Below, piece by piece: positions 53,967 through 62,559 of a stretch of DNA of 64,000 nucleotides. Below the pieces are notes generated by a model. It worked only from the letters and a program-made list of their open reading frames with translations, was not told where the DNA came from and searched no databases. The stretch covers positions 372,001-436,000 of the forward strand of contig NZ_PGLQ01000001.1 in assembly GCF_002802865.1 (NCBI RefSeq), in the 5' to 3' direction. A program made the position numbers and the translations under genes. Every line of letters begins with the position of its first letter. Position 1 is the first letter of the stretch. The DNA is from Bifidobacterium scaligerum. Lineage in GTDB: Bacteria; Actinomycetota; Actinomycetes; Actinomycetales; Bifidobacteriaceae.

Positions 53967-54827
53967 ATGAAGACTCTTGACTGCCTGCCGGTAGCGGTCG
54001 CGCAGTTTACGGTGACACGGGAACCGGAACGCAATCTGGAGAGGATTGATGCGTTCGCCCGCGAAGCGGCGGCCGGTGGCGCGAGGTTGCTGGTACTGCC
54101 GGAGGGTCTGATCGCGCGTGACAGGGATGATGATTCGTTCGCGGCTGCCCATGCCCAACCGCTTGATGGGCCATTTGTGACAGGGCTGCAACGAATCAGC
54201 GCAGTACATCACATCGTATTGATGGGCACAGTCCATGTTGTTCCGGCGGCTCGGGAAGCAAGACGTGGCGAAGCCGGGGCGGGGCGCGAGTCCGTTGTGA
54301 ATCCTCGTGTGATCAATGTGTTCCTCGTCATTTGCGAGGGAGAGATCGCGACGTCCTATCGCAAGCTGCATCTATACGATGCGTTTGCCGCGAGGGAATC
54401 GGATGTGGTTCTTTCTGGGAATGAACTGCCGCCGATAGTAACCATCGATGGCTGGCGCATCGGCGTGATGACCTGCTACGACGTGCGATTCCCGGAAACC
54501 GCGCGTTCCTTGGCCGCACGCGGAGCCGATGCAATCGTGGTCAGCGCTGCATGGGTGCGCGGACCGCAAAAGAAGTACCACTGGAACCTGCTGACGGCCG
54601 TCCGCGCGGTGGAGAACACCTGTTACGTATTGGCCTGCAGTGAGGTGAGCAAGCGCAACATCGGCTGCAGCCGCATCATCGATCCCATGGGAGGGGTCAT
54701 CGTCGAAACTGGAGATGACGGTTTCGCGATGATTACCGCCAAGCTCAGCCGTGAATCTCTCGATTCAGCCCGTCGAATTCTGCCGGTGCTGAACAACCGA
54801 CGCTTTGCCGACCCGCAGTTGAAGTGA
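53967..54827 (+). CDS. Carbon-nitrogen hydrolase (nitrilase/deaminated glutathione amidase family)
   Basis: 286 aa. The catalytic triad is visible: E46 (LPEG), K133 (YRKLHLYD) and C170 (VMTCYDVRFPE). The overall pattern matches Nit1/Nit2-like amidases that repair or recycle small amides. The ATG follows three bases after the HAD stop, so the two are coupled. Substrate unknown. Confidence 0.9.
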   Translation: MKTLDCLPVAVAQFTVTREPERNLERIDAFAREAAAGGARLLVLPEGLIARDRDDDSFAAAHAQPLDGPFVTGLQRISAVHHIVLMGTVHVVPAAREARRGEAGAGRESVVNPRVINVFLVICEGEIATSYRKLHLYDAFAARESDVVLSGNELPPIVTIDGWRIGVMTCYDVRFPETARSLAARGADAIVVSAAWVRGPQKKYHWNLLTAVRAVENTCYVLACSEVSKRNIGCSRIIDPMGGVIVETGDDGFAMITAKLSRESLDSARRILPVLNNRRFADPQLK

Positions 54828-54843
54828 ATGACAGGTGCCGACC

Positions 54844-55071
54844 ATGAGTGAGGGGCAGAACAACGGTATGGATGAGCGATGGTGGAAGGCGCTGAAAGCA
54901 AAGAACATCGCCGTTCGAGGTCAGACGGCGAATGACGATGAACACCGTGGCGGAGACAAACGGAAGAGCGCACGCAAAACGGCTGTGCATGCTGCGCGCA
55001 GAACATCGGCGCATGCACAGCCGTTCAAGGCGACCGGTCATAAAGGCGGTATCAGCAGGCAGGGAAACTGA
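54844..55071 (+). CDS. Small basic hypothetical protein
   Basis: 75 aa from ATG 54844 (a GTG at 54835 is possible). Rich in Lys, Arg, His and Ala (DKRKSARKTAVHAARRTSAHAQ) with no membrane helix. It follows the amidase by 16 bp, so it could be the end of that operon. Family unknown; coding status supported mainly by position. Confidence 0.45.
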   Translation: MSEGQNNGMDERWWKALKAKNIAVRGQTANDDEHRGGDKRKSARKTAVHAARRTSAHAQPFKATGHKGGISRQGN

Positions 55072-55132
55072 TTAGAAACGACCGCGTTTCGTTGCGCTGG
55101 CTCTATCTCATCTGCTGCATTCACTGTGGTAT

Positions 55133-55984
55133 TTAGTACACGGAGTAACCGCCGTCAACCTGCAGGTTGGTTCCGGTGACATACGAGGAGGCGTCGCTGG
55201 CAAGGAACAACACTGCGGTGGCGATTTCCTCATTCGTGCCGAAGCGGCGCATCGGCACGGGAGCGGTCATCATATCGTGTGCCTCGGGAACGATGCGGCC
55301 TTCGAAAATACCGGACCACACGTAGCCGGGGGAGACGGCGTTCGAGCGAATGCCATACGGTGCCAGTGCGGCCGCCAAGTAGCGCGCGTATTCGTAGATA
55401 CCGGCTTTGGACGCGCCGTACGCGGCCACCGGGGAAGGTCCACCGGCGATGAAGTTCGCATTGTGCGCGGATAGCGACGAGGTGAACACCAGAGAGCCGC
55501 CATGGTTGTGCTCGCGCATGATGTGCTGGGCAATCTGCGCGGTCAGGTAGGCGCCGGTCAGGTTGATATCGATGGTCTTCTGCCAGACCTCGTACGGTTC
55601 ATCGGCGTCGTCTCCGGGCACATTCACACCGGCATTGATGAACGCGACATCCACGGTGCCGAGCTCATCAACAAGTGAGGTCTTCAACGCGTCGACCTGA
55701 GTTTTGTCGGAGACATCGCAGTAGAGTGGCACGACTTTCACGCCGTAACGTTCGGACAGTTCCTGAGCAAGCGGCTCAAGCGTCTCTTTGGTGCGCGGCA
55801 AATCAACGATGGCCACATCAGCCCCTGCCTCGGCCCACGCGGCGGCCACATTACGGCCAAGGCCACCGGCGCCGCCGGTCACGAAGCCCTTCTTGCCGGC
55901 CAGTGAGAAGCGATCCATAATACGGTGAGATGGTTCTTTCCACTGGTCGAGTGGGTACTGATCGAATACTGAAGCGTCGGTCAT
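55133..55984 (-). CDS. SDR oxidoreductase, polyol/sugar dehydrogenase-like
   Basis: 283 aa; ATG 55984 follows cggagaat. Cofactor motif TGGAGGLG is at residues 36-43, INAG at about 119, catalytic Ser near 154 and YGASK near 168-172. The C-terminal VTGTNLQVDGGYSVY is the classical SDR end. The acidic Asp after the second strand (VDLP) suggests NAD. Sequence resembles sorbose/arabinitol/mannitol dehydrogenases. Transcribed after the AKR gene but separated by a terminator. Confidence 0.9.
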   Translation of the reverse strand: MTDASVFDQYPLDQWKEPSHRIMDRFSLAGKKGFVTGGAGGLGRNVAAAWAEAGADVAIVDLPRTKETLEPLAQELSERYGVKVVPLYCDVSDKTQVDALKTSLVDELGTVDVAFINAGVNVPGDDADEPYEVWQKTIDINLTGAYLTAQIAQHIMREHNHGGSLVFTSSLSAHNANFIAGGPSPVAAYGASKAGIYEYARYLAAALAPYGIRSNAVSPGYVWSGIFEGRIVPEAHDMMTAPVPMRRFGTNEEIATAVLFLASDASSYVTGTNLQVDGGYSVY

Positions 55985-56032
55985 ATTATTCTCCGTTCTG
56001 TTCGGTGGCGGCGTCATTGTTGCCATCAACAA

Positions 56033-56077
56033 GGCGAGCCTATCACGGACAATCAGGTTGTCTGCGATAGGCTCGCC
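56033..56077 (-). terminator. Terminator between the AKR and SDR genes
   Basis: Perfect 12-bp stem (56033-56044 with 56066-56077) plus an inner gacaa/ttgtc pair. On the minus strand it is followed by ttgttg. It falls after the aldo/keto reductase and before the SDR gene. Confidence 0.7.
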
Positions 56078-56147
56078 TAAAAAGTTCAGGAAGTTAACAT
56101 TCGCGTGATTGCGGATTCATGAAACTGCTCGCAATCACCGCAAGAGA

Positions 56148-57002
56148 TCAGTCTTCCTCGTGCCAATGCGGATTCTGGCCGAACGTGTAGCCTTCCGGAT
56201 TATCCATGACGGCGATATCCTGCATATCCTGCTCGTCTAATTCGAAGCCGGTCAGATCGAGGTTCGCGCGCTGACGATCGGCATGCATCGACTTCGGAAT
56301 CGCCACATCACCCAACTGCAGATGCCAGCGCAGGATTGCGGCCACAGGGGAGACGCCATGCTTTTCGGCGATACGCACGATGGTCGGATCCTTCAACATC
56401 TGGTTGGCCCGGCCGAGCGGACTCCATGCCTCGGTGATGATGCCATGCGCGTCATCGTAGGCACGCTGCTCGTTCTGCTGGAAGAACGGATGCAATTCCA
56501 CCTGGTTCACGGCCGGGGTCACACCGGTGGCGCGAATCAGCAGATCGATATGACCGGGCAGGAAATTACTCACACCGATATGCTTCACAATGCCTTGCTT
56601 CTGAGCATCGACCAATGCCTGCCACGCTTCCACGAACTGGCCCTGGGATGGGTTCGGCCAGTGAATCAGATACAGATCGATGTAATCCAAACCCATGCGA
56701 GCCACGGATTCCTCAATGGTCACGCGAGCCTGATCGTACTGATGATGGCGGCCCGGCAGCTTGGACGCCACGATGATATCCTTGCGCGGCACCTCGGATT
56801 CGCGGATCGCCTTGCCTACGATGCCCTCGTTCTCGTAGTTGAATGCGGAATCAATCAAACGATAGCCGACCTGAAGTGCGGACTTGATGGCTTCCGCACC
56901 TGCGAAACCGTTGACCTTATATGTGCCGAATCCGATGGCTGGAAGTTCCAACCCATCGTGCGCCTTACGCACCGGAATCGCCGGCGGTTCCATCAATGCC
57001 AT
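56148..57002 (-). CDS. Aldo/keto reductase
   Basis: 284 aa; ATG 57002 follows aaaggagc, and the longer upstream frame lacks a site. AKR5-like motifs are LPAIGFGTYKV, LIDSAFNYENE (catalytic Asp and Tyr), a Lys in IVASKLPGRHH and DLYLIHWPNP (catalytic His). The C-terminal IPKSMHADRQRANLDLTGFELDEQDM binds NADPH. Reduces aldehydes or ketones in the cytosol. It may work with the SDR downstream. Confidence 0.92.
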   Translation of the reverse strand: MALMEPPAIPVRKAHDGLELPAIGFGTYKVNGFAGAEAIKSALQVGYRLIDSAFNYENEGIVGKAIRESEVPRKDIIVASKLPGRHHQYDQARVTIEESVARMGLDYIDLYLIHWPNPSQGQFVEAWQALVDAQKQGIVKHIGVSNFLPGHIDLLIRATGVTPAVNQVELHPFFQQNEQRAYDDAHGIITEAWSPLGRANQMLKDPTIVRIAEKHGVSPVAAILRWHLQLGDVAIPKSMHADRQRANLDLTGFELDEQDMQDIAVMDNPEGYTFGQNPHWHEED

Positions 57003-57215
57003 AGTTGCTCCTTTGCCGTTTTGCTTGTCCCGCGTGAATGCGTGGGAACAGGAATTATCGGACGAATACCCTGTCACGCAATACTGTACTCGTCGCGCGC
57101 ACATTGAACCGGAATTCAATTCCGTGCCTTTTGCAGGCGAGAGACTATTTGCCAAGTCTTGTCTATCCTTGTGATAATCCGGCATATTCCAATCGACGAA
57201 CACTCAGGAGTGAGC

Positions 57216-57947
57216 ATGACGATGCTACTGATCTGCGCGCAATGGTTTCTGTATTGGACGGCGTATTCGTTTGTGGGCTGGGCGTGGGAGACGATGCTGA
57301 GCGTGGTGCTACGCAAACGGTTTGAAGACCGGGGCATGCTCAACGGTCCTATCTGTCCGATTTACGGGTTTGGCGCGCTGTTGGTGCTGGCGCTTCTGCA
57401 TGACGTGCGTAACCCGGTTGCATTGTTTCTCGCCAGTGGCGTGGTCGCCTGCACGCTGGAGTATGTTTCGTCATGGGCGATCGAAAAGCTGTATCACGTA
57501 CGGTTTTGGGACTATACAGGTAAACCGTTCAACATCAATGGACGGGTATATCTCAATGGATTTCTGGCATTCGGTTTGGGAGCTGCGACCATAGTGCTTG
57601 TGGTTCAGCCGCGGATGGCGGACATTGTGGAATCATGGCCAGATATTATGGTCGGCATTGCGGCAGCCGTGTTGTTTGTGGCTACAGCGGTGGATTGGGC
57701 TATTACCCAAGCCGGTCTGCATAGCTTCGATTCGCGTCTTGCCCGTGTCTCTGAGCAGATCAAGATGCGCAAGCTCGAACAGATCGAAGCCATCGATACG
57801 CGTATTGACATAGCCAATGAGGTGCTTGCGCGATCGCTCAGCTGGCAGCAGCGTCGTCTGGTGAGGATTTTCCCAAGACTGACTTCGCCAAGGGATCCGG
57901 ATGTCGTTTCACGCATTCGCCGGATCTTGGAACGGCGCGGATGGTGA
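57216..57947 (+). CDS. CmpB-type putative ABC transporter membrane protein
   Basis: 243 aa; ATG 57216 follows caggag. Matches the ABC_trans_CmpB-type family: YSFVGWAWETMLSVVLRKRFEDRGMLNGPICPIYGFGALLV near the N-terminus. Five or six membrane helices reach to about residue 175, followed by a charged coiled-coil-like tail. Family members are annotated as putative ABC permeases, but no ATPase is adjacent. Function unknown. Confidence 0.85.
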   Translation: MTMLLICAQWFLYWTAYSFVGWAWETMLSVVLRKRFEDRGMLNGPICPIYGFGALLVLALLHDVRNPVALFLASGVVACTLEYVSSWAIEKLYHVRFWDYTGKPFNINGRVYLNGFLAFGLGAATIVLVVQPRMADIVESWPDIMVGIAAAVLFVATAVDWAITQAGLHSFDSRLARVSEQIKMRKLEQIEAIDTRIDIANEVLARSLSWQQRRLVRIFPRLTSPRDPDVVSRIRRILERRGW

Positions 57948-58090
57948 TGGAGATATTCCGACTTTCTCGGTGATCATGATGCTCTGACGAATATGACAGA
58001 CCGGACGATGCTTGCGGGCGTCTTGTGGGAGCATATGGAGCGGCAGCATTGTTCTTTTATCGCCTCTCGACCAGACCGGCCCATACCACG

Positions 58091-58096
58091 TATAAT
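58091..58096 (+). promoter_or_regulatory. tenA -10 box
   Basis: Perfect TATAAT with a plausible -35 element (tcgacc) about 18 bp upstream, placed to start the riboswitch transcript near 58103. Confidence 0.6.
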
Positions 58097-58107
58097 GATC
58101 GACGTTG

Positions 58108-58232
58108 CAGGGGAACTGTAGCCGGAAAATAACGGTTTTCGCTTTTGTTGACCAGTTCTTAGTTTTTCGGCAGGTTGAGAAAGGCTTGACCTGACCCTTG
58201 GAACCTGTTGGCCAACACCATCGAAGGGAGCA
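58108..58232 (+). promoter_or_regulatory. TPP riboswitch (THI element) upstream of tenA
   Basis: Core signatures in order: gggg...gcc at 58110-58123, ggttgaga at 58173-58180 (the GGCTGAGA thi box), gaccctt at 58193-58199, gaacctg at 58201-58207 and the 3' gccaacaccatcgaagggag at 58211-58230. The tenA ribosome site (aagggag) is the last part of the aptamer, so thiamine pyrophosphate binding probably hides it and blocks translation. The optional stem between gcc and the thi box is long (about 50 nt). Confidence 0.85.
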
Positions 58233-58235
58233 ATT

Positions 58236-58973
58236 ATGGCATTCGATGCCGCCCAATTCGGCCCAATCACGCTCGATCATCTGCCGCCATTCGCCCAGCG
58301 TCTGCGCAAAGCCGCCGACCTGGTGTGGGAGGAAGGCTACAAGCAGCCGTTCCTGCGCGAACTCGGCAACGGTACGCTGGTACGTGAGAAATTCGCGTTC
58401 TACCTGCTGCAGGACTACCGCTACCTGAAGGATTACGCCAAGGTGCACGCGCTCGCCCTCACCAAGACGCAGGATCCGGAGATCATGCAGTTCATGGCCA
58501 ACGTGCAGAACGCGATTTTCAACGTGGAATCCTCCATGCATCGCGAATACATGGCCAGTTTCGGCGTTAGTGCGGAAGAGATGAACAATGTGCGTCAGTC
58601 CGCGTTCGCCCGCGCCTACACGTCGAACATTCTCTCCATCGCCTACGGCGGTTCACTCGTGGACGTGCTTGTGGCCGTACTGCCATGCGCATGGGTGTAC
58701 GCCGATTACGGTCAGCGTCTGGCCGCCGAGTTTGCGGATTCGCTTGAGGGTAACCCGTACAAGAGCTGGGTCGACATGTACAAGACCGAGGAGTTCTGGA
58801 GCTCCTCCGCATGGCTGCTCGCGCATATCGAAGAGTTGGTCGAAGGCTTGAACGAGGAACGCAAGCAGGAGCTTGTGGACATCTTTGTGGTCGGCGTGGA
58901 ACACGAATACATGTTCTGGGCCTCCGCGTATGACATGCAGTACACGTGGAAGCCTGAATGGGACGTGCGCTAG
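58236..58973 (+). CDS. tenA: TenA/thiaminase II family aminopyrimidine aminohydrolase
   Basis: 245 aa; hydrolyses aminomethyl-pyrimidines to HMP for thiamine salvage. All-helical TenA fold with the expected Cys in LPCAWVYADYG (about residue 150), the N-terminal FAFYLLQDYRYLKDYAK segment (about 53-69) and the C-terminal active-site Glu region VGVEHEYMFWASAY (about 212-225). A TPP riboswitch upstream confirms the thiamine link. Length is slightly above the family's 220-236. Confidence 0.95.
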   Translation: MAFDAAQFGPITLDHLPPFAQRLRKAADLVWEEGYKQPFLRELGNGTLVREKFAFYLLQDYRYLKDYAKVHALALTKTQDPEIMQFMANVQNAIFNVESSMHREYMASFGVSAEEMNNVRQSAFARAYTSNILSIAYGGSLVDVLVAVLPCAWVYADYGQRLAAEFADSLEGNPYKSWVDMYKTEEFWSSSAWLLAHIEELVEGLNEERKQELVDIFVVGVEHEYMFWASAYDMQYTWKPEWDVR

Positions 58974-59020
58974 AGTCTTGAAGGCTTTCGCTACTTCTGT
59001 ATTGCAGAGCTATGAGCACG

Positions 59021-59215
59021 TATCTGCCTTACAGGGGGTACATTGGCTGAACTCCGGATGTCTATCTGCTTTGCGAGGGGTACTTCAACAGTAAAACCTG
59101 AAGTATAAACGTTGGAATAACACCGTTCATACTTCAGGTTCTCATAATTGAGTACCCCTCGCAAAACAGATAGACATCCGTAAGCATTCGGATGTACCTC
59201 TTACAAGGGAGATAG
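59021..59215. repeat. 195-nt nested palindrome built from four related 21-bp modules
   Basis: The central arms 59055-59084 and 59151-59180 (30 bp, one mismatch) and 59095-59111 with 59124-59140 (17 bp, one mismatch) form a long stem. Outer arms 59021-59043 and 59192-59214 pair imperfectly (about 18 of 23). Each side carries two copies of a tatctgcttt-gcgaggggtac-like module 42 bp apart. It lies between convergent genes tenA and the esterase. Confidence 0.9.
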
Positions 59216-59228
59216 CCATACAACTGGG

Positions 59229-59840
59229 CTACAGTTGGTTCACGAAGTCGTGCAAATCGATAATCTCTGCATCGCAGATGGCATGGCCCATGCCTGGGTA
59301 TTCGCGATATGTCAGATGGCCGGTGTCTTCCAACACTAAGCGAGCATTGTGCTGATCAGGCAGCGGGATGGTACGGTCTGAAGAACCGTATGCGAGGAAG
59401 AGCCGAGCAGACGAATCCAGCCGCGCGCCTTCCTCACCCTTGAACGATGGGCTCAACAGTATCGCCGCATCGAACAGATTCGGGTATGCCTTCACGAGTC
59501 GATAGGAAAGATAGCCGCCCTGTGAGAAGCCGACCAGAACCTTCTTGCGATTGGTAAACGCCGCCGAATCCAGCAATGAAGCAACCGCTTCGCCAACCGC
59601 CGCGCACTTGCGTTGTCGCTCATCAACGCCGCATCCATCCGGATACCAGTATGCTCCGCCCATGTAGGGACGAGCATAGGTGCCGCGGAACGACAGATAG
59701 TCAGGCGCTTCTCCTGTGCCTACATACACCGCGTCGATGATGCGCACCATCTCGCTCTCGTCGTTGCCATACCCATGGAACATCAGGAACAGCGGGCCCT
59801 TGCCGCCCGTATCGAAATCACTGACCATTTGTAGCCGCAT
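59229..59840 (-). CDS. Alpha/beta-hydrolase, carboxylesterase/phospholipase type
   Basis: 203 aa; ATG 59840 follows agaggtga. Nucleophile S106 (GFSQGGY), acid D155 (YGSSDRTIP) and H186 (GMGHA) form the triad. Oxyanion-hole region FHGYGNDESE (21-30). No signal peptide. Compact YpfH/carboxylesterase-2 type; acts on small esters or lysophospholipids. Substrate unknown. Confidence 0.9.
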   Translation of the reverse strand: MRLQMVSDFDTGGKGPLFLMFHGYGNDESEMVRIIDAVYVGTGEAPDYLSFRGTYARPYMGGAYWYPDGCGVDERQRKCAAVGEAVASLLDSAAFTNRKKVLVGFSQGGYLSYRLVKAYPNLFDAAILLSPSFKGEEGARLDSSARLFLAYGSSDRTIPLPDQHNARLVLEDTGHLTYREYPGMGHAICDAEIIDLHDFVNQL

Positions 59841-59959
59841 ATCTATCACCTCTTGTTAGCGAGTGTAGTCGACAGGGCTTCGTCCTGAATCGTGCTCCTA
59901 TGACATCTCGGATATCCTTGTGCATATCGTCGTAAGCCGTTTCGTAGCGAGGAAATACT

Positions 59960-61003
59960 ATGGATGACACTGATTTCGATTATGCAACAGCAGATGTCGC
60001 GTGCGGCGGAGCCATCTCGCTACAATTGGGCGCACGGGCATATGACGCTGCAATGCGTGAATCTCAATCAGAGGAACGCGAGCGATTATTTCATTTGGCG
60101 GCCCACTGGTATGAGCGAAGTGCCGAAATTGGCAATGCACAGGCCGCGACGAATCTTGGCTATGTGTACCTGTATGGCCGTAGTGGTCACATAAACGAGA
60201 CGCTCGCATTCACTTGGTTTTCGCGAGGTTCAGAACTCAGGAACGCGGAAGCTTGCTACAAACTCGGAGATCTATATAAAACCGGCAGAGGTTGCACTCA
60301 AGATATGAACAAGGCTGTCGAGCTATATGGTGAAGCAGCGCGGATTGCGAGAGCGACATGCAACCCTGACGATCCACAGGATGCCGCAGTACTGGCCAGC
60401 ATTGATCTGCGTCTGGCCGAGTGGTATGAACATTCCGCTGCAACGGGAATGAATTCTGAAAGCGCTTGCAATTTGTATATGGAGGCGGCCGCTTTATTCG
60501 AAGTTGCCGTGGATGGAGGTCTTGACTGGTACGCCAAGGCTCTGGAAAATGCTCGTAATGGTTGGAGTCGTACGAGTTCCAAAGAAGAGGATTTGATCGA
60601 GGGACGTCGATACGGCAAGAGGAGCCAAGGTGAGCATGTCCCGAATATTCGCCCATTGTTGGCCCTGACCGATGCGATTGGTGTACTTCAGGGTATATCG
60701 CAGGATTCCAAGGCCGAAATGTACTCCTACATGGTGGGTGCCGTATTGGACGCTTTCTACAACGATTGGGAAGGCGGCGACCATGAGTACTCGGAAACTT
60801 TAGATCAAGCGGGAATCAGGAATCCATATCAGTATCTCTACCATGGTGATCTCGATGCGTTGGACACGAAGACAGTCATGGCGCTTCTCACATTCATAAT
60901 CCGTGCCGACCATTGGAATGAAGGCGCTCTCGCTACGTCGATTGAAGATGGAGGGTTGTTCAAGCTTTTGCGCCACATGCGGCATATCCCGCATGAAGTG
61001 TAG
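59960..61003 (+). CDS. Sel1-repeat protein with C-terminal DUF6508-like domain
   Basis: 347 aa. N-terminal Sel1/TPR-like helices include AAHWYERSAEIGNAQAATNLGYVYLYG, TWFSRGSELRNAEACYKLGDLYKTGRG and AVELYGEAARIA (about residues 48-135). The C-terminal 120 aa (about 226-345: LLALTDAIGVLQGISQDSKAEM...ADHWNEGALATSIEDGGLFKLLRHM) resembles DUF6508. It lies 38 bp before brxA on the same strand and might be cotranscribed with the BREX genes. Sel1 proteins often act as adaptors; a defence role is only suggested by position. Confidence 0.8.
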   Translation: MDDTDFDYATADVACGGAISLQLGARAYDAAMRESQSEERERLFHLAAHWYERSAEIGNAQAATNLGYVYLYGRSGHINETLAFTWFSRGSELRNAEACYKLGDLYKTGRGCTQDMNKAVELYGEAARIARATCNPDDPQDAAVLASIDLRLAEWYEHSAATGMNSESACNLYMEAAALFEVAVDGGLDWYAKALENARNGWSRTSSKEEDLIEGRRYGKRSQGEHVPNIRPLLALTDAIGVLQGISQDSKAEMYSYMVGAVLDAFYNDWEGGDHEYSETLDQAGIRNPYQYLYHGDLDALDTKTVMALLTFIIRADHWNEGALATSIEDGGLFKLLRHMRHIPHEV

Positions 61004-61041
61004 TCTGAAATATTCTTGTTCAACAAGGTGAAGGAGCGGTA

Positions 61042-61722
61042 ATGCCAGGTTCGTACGGTACGGAGACCCTGCAAGGCGGCGAACGCTATCGTCTGTCGTT
61101 CACGGTCGGTGGCCTGCTCGCCTCACAAAGCCGAATCATCGCTTCACTGTTTATCGATAACGGTTACTGTGACCAGTTTTGCCGGGAACAACCAGATTCG
61201 ATTGAGCTGGGAGAGTACGTTACGTTGGTGCGCAAGCGGGCTATTGACGAGAATGTGTTGGGTATTCGCACGCAATCGGCGAATGCTCGTGTGGTCAATG
61301 AGGTGCTCAAACGACTGAGCACGCTGTCCGATGTGGAAATAAGGTTCTTGGCTGATCAAGACGTGGCATTATCGGATTGCCGTGCGCTGATGTGGGTGTC
61401 GATGTGCCGCTATTATGCCATCGTGGGGGAGTTCGCTAATGAAGTCGTTCGGGATCATTACCTGTTAGGCGACCTTAGCGTGACCTACGAGGATTACGAT
61501 CGGTTCATGATCGGCAAAGCGATGTGGCATCCGGAACTGGAGGAGCTCAGTAAAGCCACTCAGGCCAAGCTTCGAGGCAATGTGTTCAAAGCGATGGATG
61601 AAGCCGAACTGGTGAAAAGAAAAGACAACACATTGCTCCCCTCCATACTGTCAGGTTCGGTTGCCAGTATTCTGGGCAAGAGACCGGAATCGTTCGGCTT
61701 TTTCCCCATGCGGGAACGTTGA
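61042..61722 (+). CDS. brxA: BREX system protein BrxA (DUF1819)
   Basis: 226 aa; matches the BrxA/DUF1819 family in length and in its helical pattern (RYRLSFTVGGLLASQSRIIASLFID near the N-terminus, then HPELEELSKATQAKLRGNVFKAMDEAELV). BrxA is a DNA-binding accessory protein in phage-defence BREX systems. ATG follows gaaggagcgg. It is first of the brxA-brxB-brxC order seen here, which itself supports the call. Confidence 0.88.
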   Translation: MPGSYGTETLQGGERYRLSFTVGGLLASQSRIIASLFIDNGYCDQFCREQPDSIELGEYVTLVRKRAIDENVLGIRTQSANARVVNEVLKRLSTLSDVEIRFLADQDVALSDCRALMWVSMCRYYAIVGEFANEVVRDHYLLGDLSVTYEDYDRFMIGKAMWHPELEELSKATQAKLRGNVFKAMDEAELVKRKDNTLLPSILSGSVASILGKRPESFGFFPMRER

Positions 61723-61809
61723 GGGATACTAATTCGGGAACACGCCTCGGCATTGAAACCACAATGATGTTCACGAAGACGTATGCAGATATACGGGAGG
61801 AGAACCGAC

Positions 61810-62559
61810 ATGGTGCAGACAAGGACTGATGCACGTCTGCAGTCCGGCATTATTGAGCAGGATTTCGATAGATTGTTCCGCTACATGCGATCCAAGCGTT
61901 TTCGCAACGGCGAGGATACCGGCGGTGAGCCTGCGAACTACATTTACGCATACCACCCCGAGCAGGAGCTGGATGTGGAGCGTCGCATCCCACTGCTCGT
62001 CAACCGTTTGCAAAGCATGGATCCCGTGGACTCTGCCGATACGGCTCCAGCAGTGCTCGTCATCAACATCTATGAATTCGCCATCGACTTCATGAAGAAG
62101 AATGACGTATTCGATGCCGCCATCGAACAGGAACCCGACATGCACGGCGAAGAAGACACCGAAAATGACAATGACGGAATCGCAGCGGCAAGCAGTTGGC
62201 CGAGGCTTCAGGATGATGATTTCTATCAGGCGCTCGCCGGTATGCTTGGCCCGGATAATGATGATTTCAAAGCCGCTCTCAAGGAACGCTACGAGCAGGC
62301 GGCGGCCAATAATGAAGCGGATCTGGTGTTCTTCACCGGTGTCGGCCAGGTGTACCCGTATATTCGCACCCACGCGTTGCTCAATAGCATTCAGGACATA
62401 GTACGTTCTTCCACGCCGGTGGTGGTGTTCTTCCCCGGAACCTATAAGAAAACCGCTTCCACGGTGTCGGTGATGCGCCTGTTCAATACGCTTGACGCGG
62501 ACAACTATTACCGCGCGTTCAGCCTCAATACTGCGATCATGGAAGGAGCCCGCGCATGA
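61810..62559 (+). CDS. brxB: BREX system protein BrxB (DUF1788)
   Basis: 249 aa; ATG 61810 follows gggaggagaacc. The BrxB signature GVGQVYPYIRTHALLNSIQDIVRSSTPVVVFFPGTYKK is at about residues 178-216. Residues about 113-135 form an acidic insertion (EEDTENDNDG). The stop overlaps the brxC start (ATGA), so translation is coupled. Role in BREX is not well defined. Confidence 0.9.
   Translation: MVQTRTDARLQSGIIEQDFDRLFRYMRSKRFRNGEDTGGEPANYIYAYHPEQELDVERRIPLLVNRLQSMDPVDSADTAPAVLVINIYEFAIDFMKKNDVFDAAIEQEPDMHGEEDTENDNDGIAAASSWPRLQDDDFYQALAGMLGPDNDDFKAALKERYEQAAANNEADLVFFTGVGQVYPYIRTHALLNSIQDIVRSSTPVVVFFPGTYKKTASTVSVMRLFNTLDADNYYRAFSLNTAIMEGARA

Noticed and set aside
57909-58541. 210-aa minus-strand frame across tenA and its riboswitch
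   Set aside because: Overlaps the strongly supported tenA gene and TPP aptamer; His-rich shadow composition.
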